This document shows positions 1 through 5,856 of a stretch of 13,760 bases of DNA, in pieces. The position numbers and the translations under genes were made by a program. Where the stretch lies: positions 1 to 13,760 of the forward strand of contig CAZHVV010000014.1 in NCBI GenBank assembly GCA_964536265.1, given 5' to 3'. The DNA comes from JAPUDS01 sp964536265. Lineage in GTDB: Bacteria > Patescibacteriota > Saccharimonadia > Saccharimonadales > Saccharimonadaceae. Each line of letters starts with the position of its first letter. The stretch's first letter is position 1. The notes under the pieces were generated by a model. The model did not search any database. It had not been told where the DNA came from and saw only the letters and a list, made by a program, of their open reading frames with translations.

Positions 1-525
1 TGCTATTGCCTGCAGGCCAAGCCTGTTATTACCGTCAAGTGAAAAAGACGTTACACGAAGGCCTTTCGAAGTCTGTTCGCTGACACGCACCATAATCTTT
101 TTGCGCTCCGTGTCGTAGGCATTGAGATTGACTTCCCCGCTGAGCACTGTGTCGGGAGTTGGAGATACATGCACGAGTACAAGAGGGTCGTCACTTTGAG
201 GCATTGCGGCAAGCGTCACCTGTGCTTCGTATTGTCGTAGCTCTATATGACGACGATACAGTTCAACTGCAAATTGCGGGTATTGTTTCACGATTTCTTC
301 TGCTGCTTTGATGCCGTCCACAAAGACCTCACGCAACGATTGACCCTGAAAATACAATTCACCATCGGAACTGCGCTCATATTCAAACGCGTTCTTCATA
401 GCACCATTTAATTGTTCAGATGCTTGTGTTATTTCGTCGGTACGCAAACGATCGAGCTGATAATGTTCGTGTTCATCCGCTCGTCGTATAGCTATTGTTT
501 CGCGTGTTTTTGTGGCTATTGACAT
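1..525 (-). CDS. Unrecognised protein, N-terminal 175 codons (runs off left edge)
   Basis: An open frame without stops runs from ATG at 525 to the window edge. The visible protein begins MSIATKTRETIAIRRADEHE. It is rich in charged and helical residues for about 110 residues, including a stretch where Glu, Arg and Gln dominate (YRRHIELRQYEAQVT). It then turns into a more beta-like segment with VLVHVSPTPD near residue 120. I see no signal peptide, membrane segment or catalytic motif, and I do not recognise the family. Its start is preceded by GGGAAGAG nine bases upstream, a plausible RBS. The leader contains a cobalamin-type riboswitch, so expression is probably linked to B12 status. A B12-dependent or B12-sparing function, here or in a downstream gene to the left, is inference only. 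Base composition and codon phase look coding throughout. Confidence 0.75.
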   Translation of the reverse strand, partial: MSIATKTRETIAIRRADEHEHYQLDRLRTDEITQASEQLNGAMKNAFEYERSSDGELYFQGQSLREVFVDGIKAAEEIVKQYPQFAVELYRRHIELRQYEAQVTLAAMPQSDDPLVLVHVSPTPDTVLSGEVNLNAYDTERKKIMVRVSEQTSKGLRVTSFSLDGNNRLGLQAIA

Positions 526-537
526 AAAAAATATCTC

Positions 538-597
538 TTCCCGAAACGAAAAAGAGACACTCATGAAAGACGAGTTGTATCACTTCCTGCTCGGGAA
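538..597 (-). promoter_or_regulatory. Expression platform: possible RBS-sequestering hairpin
   Basis: TTCCCGA and TCGGGAA (minus strand 597-591 and 544-538) form a perfect 7-bp complement between the aptamer and the start codon. The second arm overlaps the GGGAAGAG ribosome-binding stretch just before ATG 525. This would fit translational control, with pairing hiding the RBS. There is no T-run typical of a terminator platform. The pairing is seen directly; its role is inferred. Confidence 0.5.
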
Positions 598-607
598 ACG
601 CCTGTTC

Positions 608-710
608 GTTGAGACGGTGCTCGGACTCATTCAAGCATCTACCCTCATAGAACGCTCGAAATTACCGTTGCGGCACAGTTCGCGATTTGCACGCGATTCC
701 CCGTCTCAAC
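608..710 (-). ncRNA. Cobalamin (B12) riboswitch-like aptamer
   Basis: Read on the minus strand, this segment is closed by a perfect 10-bp stem (GTTGAGACGG at 710-701 with CCGTCTCAAC at 617-608). Inside, in order, are GGGAATCGCG, a hairpin TCGCG/CGCGA with loop TGCAAAT, the core-like string CTGTGCCGCAACGGTAA, and a 7-bp hairpin TTCGAGC/GCTTGAA with one G-U pair. A B12-box-like string, GAGTCCGAGCACCGTC, ends the segment. The order and wording match the published cobalamin riboswitch core (GGGAA, GUGAAAAUC, GCCACUGUAA-like, AGUC.G...CC). The element is short, resembling compact class II forms. It sits in the leader of the gene starting at 525. No covariance search could be run, so the subclass and ligand form are not assigned. 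Confidence 0.82.
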
Positions 711-735
711 TGGCGGCTGTTTGTTAACAACTTTT

Positions 736-764
736 ATTGTAGACCCAAAATGTAGCGTTTGAAA
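736..764 (-). promoter_or_regulatory. Probable promoter of the riboswitch transcript
   Basis: On the minus strand TTTCAA (764-759) is followed after exactly 17 bp by TACAAT (741-736). The predicted start lies just ahead of the aptamer, about 20 bases before its closing stem. Confidence 0.5.
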
Positions 765-787
765 TAGATATGTGACACAAAATGTAG
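742..787 (-). repeat. 14-bp direct repeat over the riboswitch promoter
   Basis: GACCCAAAATGTAG (742-755) and GACACAAAATGTAG (774-787) differ at one base. They are 32 bp apart, about three helical turns. One copy fills the spacer between the -35 and -10 boxes and the other lies upstream of the -35. This is the arrangement of a tandem operator for a dimeric or paired regulator, though function is inferred. Confidence 0.45.
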
Positions 788-791
788 TATT

Positions 792-2474
792 TTACTCACT
801 AATTGGCGTTTCGACGTTGTCGCGGAGCTTTTTCTCTCGCAAGAATGCAACAACTGCAAGTGCCAGCACCATGAGCACAGAAGAAATCATAAATACATGG
901 TGTAAGGCTTCTGTGAATGCAGCAACAATCATGGCGCTAAAATCATCCTGCTGCTCAGTAAACTTCTGCACTTGTGCTTCTTTGACTGCAGTCGGAAGTG
1001 TTGTTCCGTTCAGTGCTGTCTTTGCAGCTGTGCGAATGGTATCTTCTTGCATATTTACACGGAGTAATGTATCGGCATTCAATTCACCGCTCAGCATCTG
1101 TGAGGACGCAGGCGATTGTTTGAGCGTCTGAATATATGGAATATCGTTCGGGTTGCCAATGGAGTTGATAATACCTGCGGTCAATACACCGCTTAAAACA
1201 GCCGTACCAATTGTCGAACCAAGACCTCGAAACAACTGCACACTCGCAGTCGCCGCACCGAGATCTTTTTGCGTAAACTCATTTTGTACTGCAAGATTCA
1301 AAATGGGCATTGCCATACCGAGTCCAAGACCAGCAACAGCCATAATCACCGCTTGATGCCAATACGGAGAGTCGGGCTGGAGCGTGATAAGTGCAAGAAT
1401 ACTAAGTGCAGCGAGTGTGAATCCTGTCATAATGAACACTTTGTAACGCCCAGTACGAGATATAATCTGCCCTGTTGCTATTGATGAAATCATAAGTCCT
1501 CCCACCATTGGTAGCAACATCAGACCGGCATCGGATGCAGATGCACCGAAAACCTGCTGGTTAAACTGCGTCAGGTACAGAATTGCGCCCAGGAACGCTG
1601 CGCCAAATAATAGCGAAACAACAACCATGATTGAAAATGTATGATTCTTGAAGAATCGCAGTGGCAAAATCGGCGCTTTTGCGCGTCGCTCAACTGCCAG
1701 AAATAGTGCCGCCGACAATATCGAGATAACAAAGAGTGTTCCTTGGATGAAACCGAGGCTAACACCGTTACTAATGAGTCCACTGAAAATAGCTGCGGTG
1801 TTATCTACAGCTAAAATGAGCGATGACAATGTAAGAGTGATGAACAGTGCACCGAGATAGTCAGGATGATGTGTTTTTTCATGCTTGAAGGTTGGTGTGT
1901 ACCGAGCAATCACAATACCGGCAATAATTCCAATTGGTACATTTATGAGGAACGTCCAGCGCCAGTTGGTTGTTAAACCTGCAATAGTCTGGCCATCAGT
2001 CAGCCAACCGCCCAGAAGTGGTCCAATGACTGAACTCATACCAAAGACTGCACCAATCATACCCTGCCATTTGCCACGTTCTTTCGGTGAGAACAAGTCA
2101 CCAACAATCGTGAATGCATTGGCCATAATCATACCACCACCAAGACCCTGCAGTGCGCGCCATGCAATGAGCCATTCAATACTAGGAGCCATCCCACTCA
2201 GAAATGAACCAAGCGTAAAGATTACCACACCGCCGAGGAGTATCGGTCGACGACCATACATGTCCGACAGTTTTCCGGCAAGTGGCACCATAACCGTGCT
2301 TGTAAGCATGTAAGCAGTTATGACGAAGCCGAGGCTCGAGTAGCTACTGAATTCTTTGACAATTGCGCCGAGCGCGGTTGCAACAATAGTCTGGTCAAGA
2401 GCGACGAGAAACAGCCCGCACATAACAGCCAACATTACTATCACTTTTTGTCGAGTTGAAATACTATGCAGCAT
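792..2474 (-). CDS. DHA2-type MFS multidrug exporter (EmrB/QacA-like), 14 TM
   Basis: This is a 560-residue proton-driven efflux pump of the 14-helix major facilitator branch, acting in the cytoplasmic membrane. The family signature LDQTIVATALGAI is at 26-38 in TM1. Motif A (GKLSDMYGRRPIL) is at 67-79 between TM2 and TM3. Motif C (SSVIGPLLGGWLTD) is near 147-160 in TM5. Full length matches the family. ATG 2474 lies three bases after the stop of the AbrB-like gene, and no good RBS is visible, so translation is probably coupled. The two genes form an operon controlled by the palindromic promoter before 2717. The substrate cannot be told from sequence; drug or toxic-compound export is the family expectation. 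Confidence 0.93.
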   Translation of the reverse strand: MLHSISTRQKVIVMLAVMCGLFLVALDQTIVATALGAIVKEFSSYSSLGFVITAYMLTSTVMVPLAGKLSDMYGRRPILLGGVVIFTLGSFLSGMAPSIEWLIAWRALQGLGGGMIMANAFTIVGDLFSPKERGKWQGMIGAVFGMSSVIGPLLGGWLTDGQTIAGLTTNWRWTFLINVPIGIIAGIVIARYTPTFKHEKTHHPDYLGALFITLTLSSLILAVDNTAAIFSGLISNGVSLGFIQGTLFVISILSAALFLAVERRAKAPILPLRFFKNHTFSIMVVVSLLFGAAFLGAILYLTQFNQQVFGASASDAGLMLLPMVGGLMISSIATGQIISRTGRYKVFIMTGFTLAALSILALITLQPDSPYWHQAVIMAVAGLGLGMAMPILNLAVQNEFTQKDLGAATASVQLFRGLGSTIGTAVLSGVLTAGIINSIGNPNDIPYIQTLKQSPASSQMLSGELNADTLLRVNMQEDTIRTAAKTALNGTTLPTAVKEAQVQKFTEQQDDFSAMIVAAFTEALHHVFMISSVLMVLALAVVAFLREKKLRDNVETPISE

Positions 2475-2477
2475 GCG

Positions 2478-2717
2478 CTATTTGCGACCTAATGTGTCTT
2501 TAAAGTAAGTGAACTGTTCACCCATACTGTTTATATACTCTTGCGCCTGTTCTTCTGTTATGAAAGCTATTGATTTCTTGTTATCAACATACAGTGCAAT
2601 GAGCTTATCGCCTGGTTTAATTCCCATGTCATCGCGAACCTCACACGGTATCACAACTTGACCCTTCGGCCCAACCGTTACCGTCCCCGCTAAGTGAATA
2701 TGTTTATGAAATGTCAT
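2478..2717 (-). CDS. AbrB/SpoVT-type (swapped-hairpin) transcription regulator
   Basis: This 79-residue protein carries the SpoVT/AbrB DNA-binding fold. The diagnostic string VTVGPKGQVVIPCEVRDDMGI spans about residues 13-33 and is followed by KPGDKLIALYVDNK. The C-terminal 25 residues form an acidic and aromatic helix. Such domains dimerise and also occur as antitoxins (MazE), but the next gene is an efflux pump and not a toxin. A local repressor or activator of the exporter is therefore the best reading. The start ATG 2717 has no Shine-Dalgarno sequence. The leader is only a few bases long if the TATAAC ten bases upstream is the -10 box. A palindrome just upstream suggests autoregulation. 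Confidence 0.88.
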   Translation of the reverse strand: MTFHKHIHLAGTVTVGPKGQVVIPCEVRDDMGIKPGDKLIALYVDNKKSIAFITEEQAQEYINSMGEQFTYFKDTLGRK

Positions 2718-2744
2718 AGTTATACATGTTATACAAGTATAACT
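2718..2744 (-). promoter_or_regulatory. Palindromic operator/promoter of the AbrB-exporter operon
   Basis: AGTTATAC (2718-2725) and GTATAACT (2737-2744) are perfect 8-bp inverted arms. GTTATAC recurs at 2728-2734, giving three copies of the same word in 27 bp. On the minus strand a consensus TTGACA lies just upstream, in the 3' end of the methyltransferase gene, with TATAAC 15 bp after it. The arms therefore cover the -10 region. Binding by the adjacent AbrB-like protein is inferred. Confidence 0.6.
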
Positions 2745-3348
2745 ACTGTGTCAATATAGCTAGCGAATGCTCGACGCGAAGTTTTGCTGGATGAGACAAT
2801 AGCCACTCATTAATAGCACGAGCCGCACCAGGTAGCGCTTCGTTCGCGTAATCATCAACAACAACTACAGCACCGGGAGCAAGACGTGGCCAGATGAGCT
2901 TGAGCGGTGCCATAATCGACTCATAGTAATCCCCGTCTAAAAACGCGCACGATATCGATGTTGGTAGCGCTGAGGGCGGGGTTTCTTCAAACCAGCCTTT
3001 ATGAATAATCGGCATTTGTAGTCCGGCTTTCTTGTAATTCAAAATGAACTGTTTTTTACTCACCGCCAACTCACCGCGAACAAATTGATCCCCGACGACC
3101 GACATATCCTTGTTGGCTTTCTCGGGTAACCCTTCGAACGAATCATATACAAACAGCTGGCGCTTGTCTGCGGTCATCTTCAGCCACCGTGAGATAAATA
3201 GTGACGTTGTACCTGCATAACAACCAAATTCAACAACATCGCCTTTCTGCCCCGCTGTCTGCGCGACAGCTTCAAGCACAAGACGGACTTCACGCTTGTC
3301 GACTTGGTCAGAGATAAGTGGATACCGTGCAAGTAATTCATCAATCAT
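2743..3348 (-). CDS. TylF/MycF-family SAM-dependent O-methyltransferase
   Basis: This 201-residue protein has a class I methyltransferase fold of the macrocin O-methyltransferase (TylF) type. Motif I, VEFGCYAGTTSLF, is at 39-51. YDSFEGLP at 68-75 is characteristic of the family. FLDGDYYES at 136-144 and VVVVDDYAN at 161-169 supply the acidic metal-ligand residues expected for Mg-dependent sugar O-methylation. The likely reaction is methyl transfer from SAM to a hydroxyl of a sugar in a surface glycan or metabolite; the exact acceptor cannot be told. ATG 3348 follows TATACT by eight bases, so the message is nearly leaderless. The gene diverges from the Crp-type regulator. Its 3' end contains the promoter of the next operon. 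Confidence 0.88.
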   Translation of the reverse strand: MIDELLARYPLISDQVDKREVRLVLEAVAQTAGQKGDVVEFGCYAGTTSLFISRWLKMTADKRQLFVYDSFEGLPEKANKDMSVVGDQFVRGELAVSKKQFILNYKKAGLQMPIIHKGWFEETPPSALPTSISCAFLDGDYYESIMAPLKLIWPRLAPGAVVVVDDYANEALPGAARAINEWLLSHPAKLRVEHSLAILTQ

Positions 3349-3356
3349 TACCCGCC

Positions 3357-3384
3357 AGTATAGTGCCTACGCGGCGTATCACAA
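3357..3384 (-). promoter_or_regulatory. Promoter of the methyltransferase gene
   Basis: On the minus strand TTGTGA (3384-3379) and TATACT (3362-3357) are separated by 16 bp. The -10 box ends eight bases before the start codon. Confidence 0.5.
3363..3382. promoter_or_regulatory. Inverted repeat between divergent promoters, candidate Crp-type operator
   Basis: TACGC (3368-3372) and GCGTA (3374-3378) flank a single G. GTG (3363-3365) and CAC (3380-3382) lie further out, with one base of asymmetry. The outer GTG...CAC resembles the ends of Crp/Fnr sites. It overlaps the -35 regions of both divergent genes, one of which encodes a Crp-family protein. Confidence 0.45.
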
Positions 3385-3401
3385 AATACCCCCGTCTCTG
3401 T

Positions 3402-3407
3402 TATAAT
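3402..3407 (+). promoter_or_regulatory. -10 box of the Crp-family gene (leaderless)
   Basis: This is a perfect TATAAT ending six bases before ATG 3414. The predicted transcription start is therefore the start codon itself. No Shine-Dalgarno sequence is present. Confidence 0.65.
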
Positions 3408-3413
3408 AAGCAT

Positions 3414-4040
3414 ATGGTCGCATTGAGACAGTACAAAAAATCACAGACCGTGTTTTACCAAGGCGAGGTGCCCAGCCACTCATTTCGAGTGAAAAAAGGA
3501 CTTGTGCGTGCCTATATCATCCACGAAAATGGTGATGAAGCGACAGTTGCATTCTTTGGGCCTAGTGATATCTTCCCTGTCGCTGCTTCTTTCCATATTG
3601 CCCCTGTTACATTGTTTTACTATGAAACTGTCATCGACTCAGTTTTTGAATGCTACCACGGTGATGAGCTTGTTACGGTACTCGAAAACGATGCTAAAAA
3701 TGAGTTACACCGATTTGCAAAACGCTACGCTGGCGCCCTGCTCCACATATCATCATTAGCGCAAAATACCGCCTACGATAAAGTCATTCACACCCTCATG
3801 TATCTTGCGATTCGATTCGGAGAGAAGTTACCTGATGGTCGACATTACAAAATATTGCTCCGCCTCACCCAACAGGACATCGCAAAACTTTGCAACATGA
3901 GTCGTGAAACAGCCAGTATTGAGCTTGGTGTATTGAAAGATGCCAATATAGTAACTGAACACGAAAAATATTACGTCGTCCATATGGGCAAGCTTAGTGA
4001 ACTCACTGGCGAAGAGGATGCTGAAGCTATCGAGCTTTAG
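3414..4040 (+). CDS. Crp/Fnr-family transcription regulator
   Basis: This 208-residue protein begins MVALRQYKKSQTVFYQGEVP. The N-terminal two thirds form a cyclic-nucleotide-binding-like beta barrel (FYQGE...VKKGLVRAYIIHENGDEATVAFFGPSDIF at about 14-60). A winged helix follows, with LTQQDIAKLCNMSRETASIELGVLKDANIV near 152-181. No Cys cluster for an FeS site is seen, so it is not a classic Fnr; the effector is unknown. ATG 3414 is chosen over an in-frame extension to 3318 because TATAAT ends six bases before it and the extension would run through the divergent promoter. It overlaps the convergent receiver-like gene by four bases at the 3' end. It may control itself and the divergent methyltransferase. 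Confidence 0.92.
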   Translation: MVALRQYKKSQTVFYQGEVPSHSFRVKKGLVRAYIIHENGDEATVAFFGPSDIFPVAASFHIAPVTLFYYETVIDSVFECYHGDELVTVLENDAKNELHRFAKRYAGALLHISSLAQNTAYDKVIHTLMYLAIRFGEKLPDGRHYKILLRLTQQDIAKLCNMSRETASIELGVLKDANIVTEHEKYYVVHMGKLSELTGEEDAEAIEL

Positions 4041-4387
4041 TGGAGTACACTTGCAACAACACGCAACAATGCGTTGAGTGACGTCCACATTTTATTGAGT
4101 TGGTGGCGAATATCTAACCCATTTGCTTGTTCAGCGGGCAGAATAACGCTACTTTCAGAAATAGTGATAATCGGAACACTTGGCAGTGAACCCGCCTTTT
4201 GCAGAACAGATTTACCAAGAGCGGTGTCGCTATCAAGTAATATGAGATTGATAGCACCAACAGGCGTAGCTTCTTTTGTAAGTACAGTCACGTCATACAC
4301 ATTGCTTAACTCATCGATGATTTGCCGGCTAAAGGAATCTGCATCACCAACAATCAGCACCCGCTTCTTTTCGCGCACTTTTGCCAT
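4037..4387 (-). CDS. Small stand-alone receiver-like (pseudo-receiver) protein
   Basis: This 116-residue protein looks like a response-regulator receiver domain without an output domain. RVLIVGDADSFSRQIIDEL (9-27) replaces the usual IVDDD pocket. LILLDSD places a candidate phospho-acceptor Asp at 52. PIITISES (about 72-79) supplies the Ser/Thr switch strand. The conserved Lys-Pro expected about 20 residues later is missing (VILPAEQANG), so it may be a degenerate receiver. ATG 4387 has AAGGTAGGG upstream. TATAGT, preceded by TGC, on the minus strand at about 4410 is a plausible -10 box. Its 3' end overlaps the end of the Crp-family gene by four bases. Partner and function are unknown. Confidence 0.75.
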   Translation of the reverse strand: MAKVREKKRVLIVGDADSFSRQIIDELSNVYDVTVLTKEATPVGAINLILLDSDTALGKSVLQKAGSLPSVPIITISESSVILPAEQANGLDIRHQLNKMWTSLNALLRVVASVLH

Positions 4388-4440
4388 AGTCCCTACCTTC
4401 GTAACTACTATAGCAACTTCTCGCTACGCACGATGTGACG

Positions 4441-4465
4441 CAGCTAACACATTTTATGTTAGCTG
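4441..4465. repeat. Palindrome 1 upstream of glsB-like gene
   Basis: These are perfect 9-bp arms, CAGCTAACA and TGTTAGCTG, around a 7-base centre. The element lies in a divergent intergenic region, so it is unlikely to be a terminator. Confidence 0.6.
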
Positions 4466-4468
4466 GAT

Positions 4469-4495
4469 TATATATCTCTTTTTATGAGATATATA
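4469..4495. repeat. Palindrome 2 upstream of glsB-like gene
   Basis: These are perfect 10-bp arms, TATATATCTC and GAGATATATA, around the 7-base centre TTTTTAT. The right arm touches the probable -10 box TATGAT at 4494-4499, so it could be an operator or a DNA structure affecting promoter opening. Confidence 0.6.
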
Positions 4496-4534
4496 TGATA
4501 GTAGTAGAACAAATGTAACGAGGAGGATGTTCAT

Positions 4535-4795
4535 ATGTCATTACTAGTTTGGGTTATTTTCGGAGCATTTGCTGGCTGGATTGCTTCCATGGTAGCGGGT
4601 ACTAACGAGCGCCAAGGTGCATTCGGAAATGTTGTTGTTGGCATCTTGGGTGCTGTGATTGGCGGATGGATTATGACAAGTCTTGGATATGGTGATATCA
4701 GCGGTTTCAACCTATATAGCCTTCTGGTTGCCGTTGCAGGCGCTGTCGTCCTCTTGTTTGTTTGGAAGCTTATCACTGGCCGCAAAACAGTCTAA
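4535..4795 (+). CDS. GlsB/YeaQ/YmgE-family stress membrane protein
   Basis: This 86-residue, glycine-rich membrane protein has three hydrophobic helices (about 1-22, 29-51 and 58-82). It carries the family pattern of paired glycines (FGAFAGWIASMVAG; GNVVVGILGAVIGGWI). The family was once called transglycosylase-associated; it is linked to envelope stress, and its biochemical role is not established. A strong GAGGAGG at 4520-4526 lies eight bases before ATG 4535. The leader starts near 4506 if TATGAT (4494-4499) is the -10 box. Two palindromes upstream suggest regulated expression. A strong terminator follows directly, so the gene is monocistronic. Confidence 0.93.
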   Translation: MSLLVWVIFGAFAGWIASMVAGTNERQGAFGNVVVGILGAVIGGWIMTSLGYGDISGFNLYSLLVAVAGAVVLLFVWKLITGRKTV

Positions 4796-4810
4796 CAGGT
4801 TCGTCTCTCG

Positions 4811-4843
4811 AAATAGTCCGCGCACCCCTGCGCGGACTATTTT
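4811..4843. terminator. Bidirectional intrinsic terminator
   Basis: AAATAGTCCGCGCA and TGCGCGGACTATTT form a perfect 14-bp stem with a CCCC loop. T-rich sequence follows on both strands. It separates the convergent glsB-like and winged-helix genes and can end both transcripts. Confidence 0.92.
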
Positions 4844-4855
4844 TGTCGAGTGTGC

Positions 4856-5116
4856 CTATGCTGCAAAACGAGTCTCGGGCCACAAATCCCGTACTATGTA
4901 CTTACCCCTTCTACTGAGCCGTACCCACACATCTTGATAGTTATGGATGATAGTTATAAGCCCTTTTGCGCGTAGCGCATGAATGCGAGCAAGAACTGCT
5001 TTTCGTGGTTCACGTAACTCAGCCGACAGGCTGGCTAGGTCATCTTCGCCGTCCTCACTTATTTGCTGAAGAAGTAGCGCGTCGTGTGGTGTGATTGCTG
5101 TGTATGATGTCTTCAT
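4856..5116 (-). CDS. Small winged-helix protein (MarR/PadR-like)
   Basis: This 86-residue protein is predicted to be one winged-helix domain. An N-terminal helix (HDALLLQQIS) is followed by DLASLSAELREPRKAVLARI (about 26-45), which fits helices 2 and 3. Then ALRAKGLITIIHNYQDVWVRLSRRG resembles the terminal helix and wing of MarR-type regulators. I chose ATG 5116 because GAAAGGG ends four bases before it. An in-frame ATG at 5143 has no RBS and sits only one base after the TATATT that is the likely -10 box. The operator-like palindrome at 5138-5158 suggests autoregulation. Ligand and targets are unknown. Confidence 0.75.
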   Translation of the reverse strand: MKTSYTAITPHDALLLQQISEDGEDDLASLSAELREPRKAVLARIHALRAKGLITIIHNYQDVWVRLSRRGKYIVRDLWPETRFAA

Positions 5117-5137
5117 GTATCCCTTTCGTGTGTTAGT

Positions 5138-5158
5138 GTTCATGAATATATTGTGAAC
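5138..5158. promoter_or_regulatory. Imperfect palindrome over the winged-helix gene promoter
   Basis: GTTCA and TGAAC arms bound a 21-bp near-palindrome with an AT-rich centre. The centre includes TATATT (minus strand, about 5150-5145), a candidate -10 box. A dimeric winged-helix protein encoded just downstream is the natural candidate ligand. Confidence 0.45.
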
Positions 5159-5199
5159 AAGCCCACTGAAATTGAGCTGAAAATATAACTATTTACTAA

Positions 5200-5856
5200 C
5201 TACTGCAGACTATCTTCGTTCATCACTAGTAAAATCGTACTGATTTTACTATCACAATCAAATGAGATAGAGAGTAAACGGTCGTCAGAAGCCTGTGCCA
5301 CAAGTGCGGTCGCTGGGAAATACTGTTTGTAGCTACCCTGGCTATATGAGTTCAGGGTAGCCGTCGCAACATCAAAACTCCAGGTTGCGCCTGCTGGTTT
5401 GGAAATGAACGACGTAACATCACTGACTGCATTCGCGGCAGTACGCTGACCAAGACCATCTGATGCAGCATAGATAACATTCACACTCGGAGCCATGTAG
5501 CCTTCAAGAGCTGCTGTATTGCCTGATGTGATGGATGCGCGTATGTTAGCAAGCGTGTTATCGCTCGGACGCGTCACGACGCAGACCGAACCATCGGCGG
5601 CTTTCGCCGTCTCAACTTTAGACTGCAGATCTGTTATTTGGCTTTGTAGACTTTCTATCTGTGTTGTTTTAGTGCTCAACTCGCTGCGAGCTTCCTGGTC
5701 ACGCCACAAATATCCACCCAACGCCGCTGCAGCCAGCAGAACCAGTATGAGCAAAAATGTTACAAACTTCTTAAAAATATTTCGCTGTTTTTTCGGTAGC
5801 GGTGGCTGCTGTACTTCTGTCTGTTTGGTTGTTGTATCGAGCTGTTCACCGTCCAT
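5200..5856 (-). CDS. Membrane-anchored coiled-coil protein with extracytoplasmic domain
   Basis: This 218-residue protein has no recognised family name. Residues 1-30 are polar and end in a basic run (KKQRNIFKK). A single hydrophobic helix spans 31-50. Residues 55-85 show heptad-like Leu/Ile spacing typical of a coiled coil (QIESLQSQITDLQSKVETAK). The remaining 130 residues form a secreted domain with two cysteines near 92 and 201 that could pair. Its pattern (ANIRASITSGNTAALEGYM...) recalls NTF2-like folds, but this is a weak guess. ATG 5856 has AAGGAGG five bases upstream, inside the end of the double-DUF1801 gene. The two genes overlap by 11 bases, so they are one operon with coupled translation. 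Confidence 0.82.
   Translation of the reverse strand: MDGEQLDTTTKQTEVQQPPLPKKQRNIFKKFVTFLLILVLLAAAALGGYLWRDQEARSELSTKTTQIESLQSQITDLQSKVETAKAADGSVCVVTRPSDNTLANIRASITSGNTAALEGYMAPSVNVIYAASDGLGQRTAANAVSDVTSFISKPAGATWSFDVATATLNSYSQGSYKQYFPATALVAQASDDRLLSISFDCDSKISTILLVMNEDSLQ

Noticed and set aside
512..727. 71-aa plus-strand ORF ahead of the exporter gene
   Set aside because: It is the antisense shadow of the riboswitch and of the start of the gene at 525. It has no RBS, and the translation resembles no known protein. I first considered a transposase remnant, but the minus-strand RNA structure explains the region better.
772..1131. 119-aa plus-strand ORF
   Set aside because: It lies antisense inside the exporter gene, and its Ser/Ala-rich composition is a codon-phase artefact.
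3318..3413. N-terminal extension of the Crp-family protein
   Set aside because: It would cover the divergent promoter region and the start of the methyltransferase gene. TATAAT six bases before ATG 3414 fixes the shorter start.
4441..4495. Twin hairpins as terminators
   Set aside because: The region is divergent, so no transcript from either neighbour is expected to end there, and there is no T-run directly after either stem.
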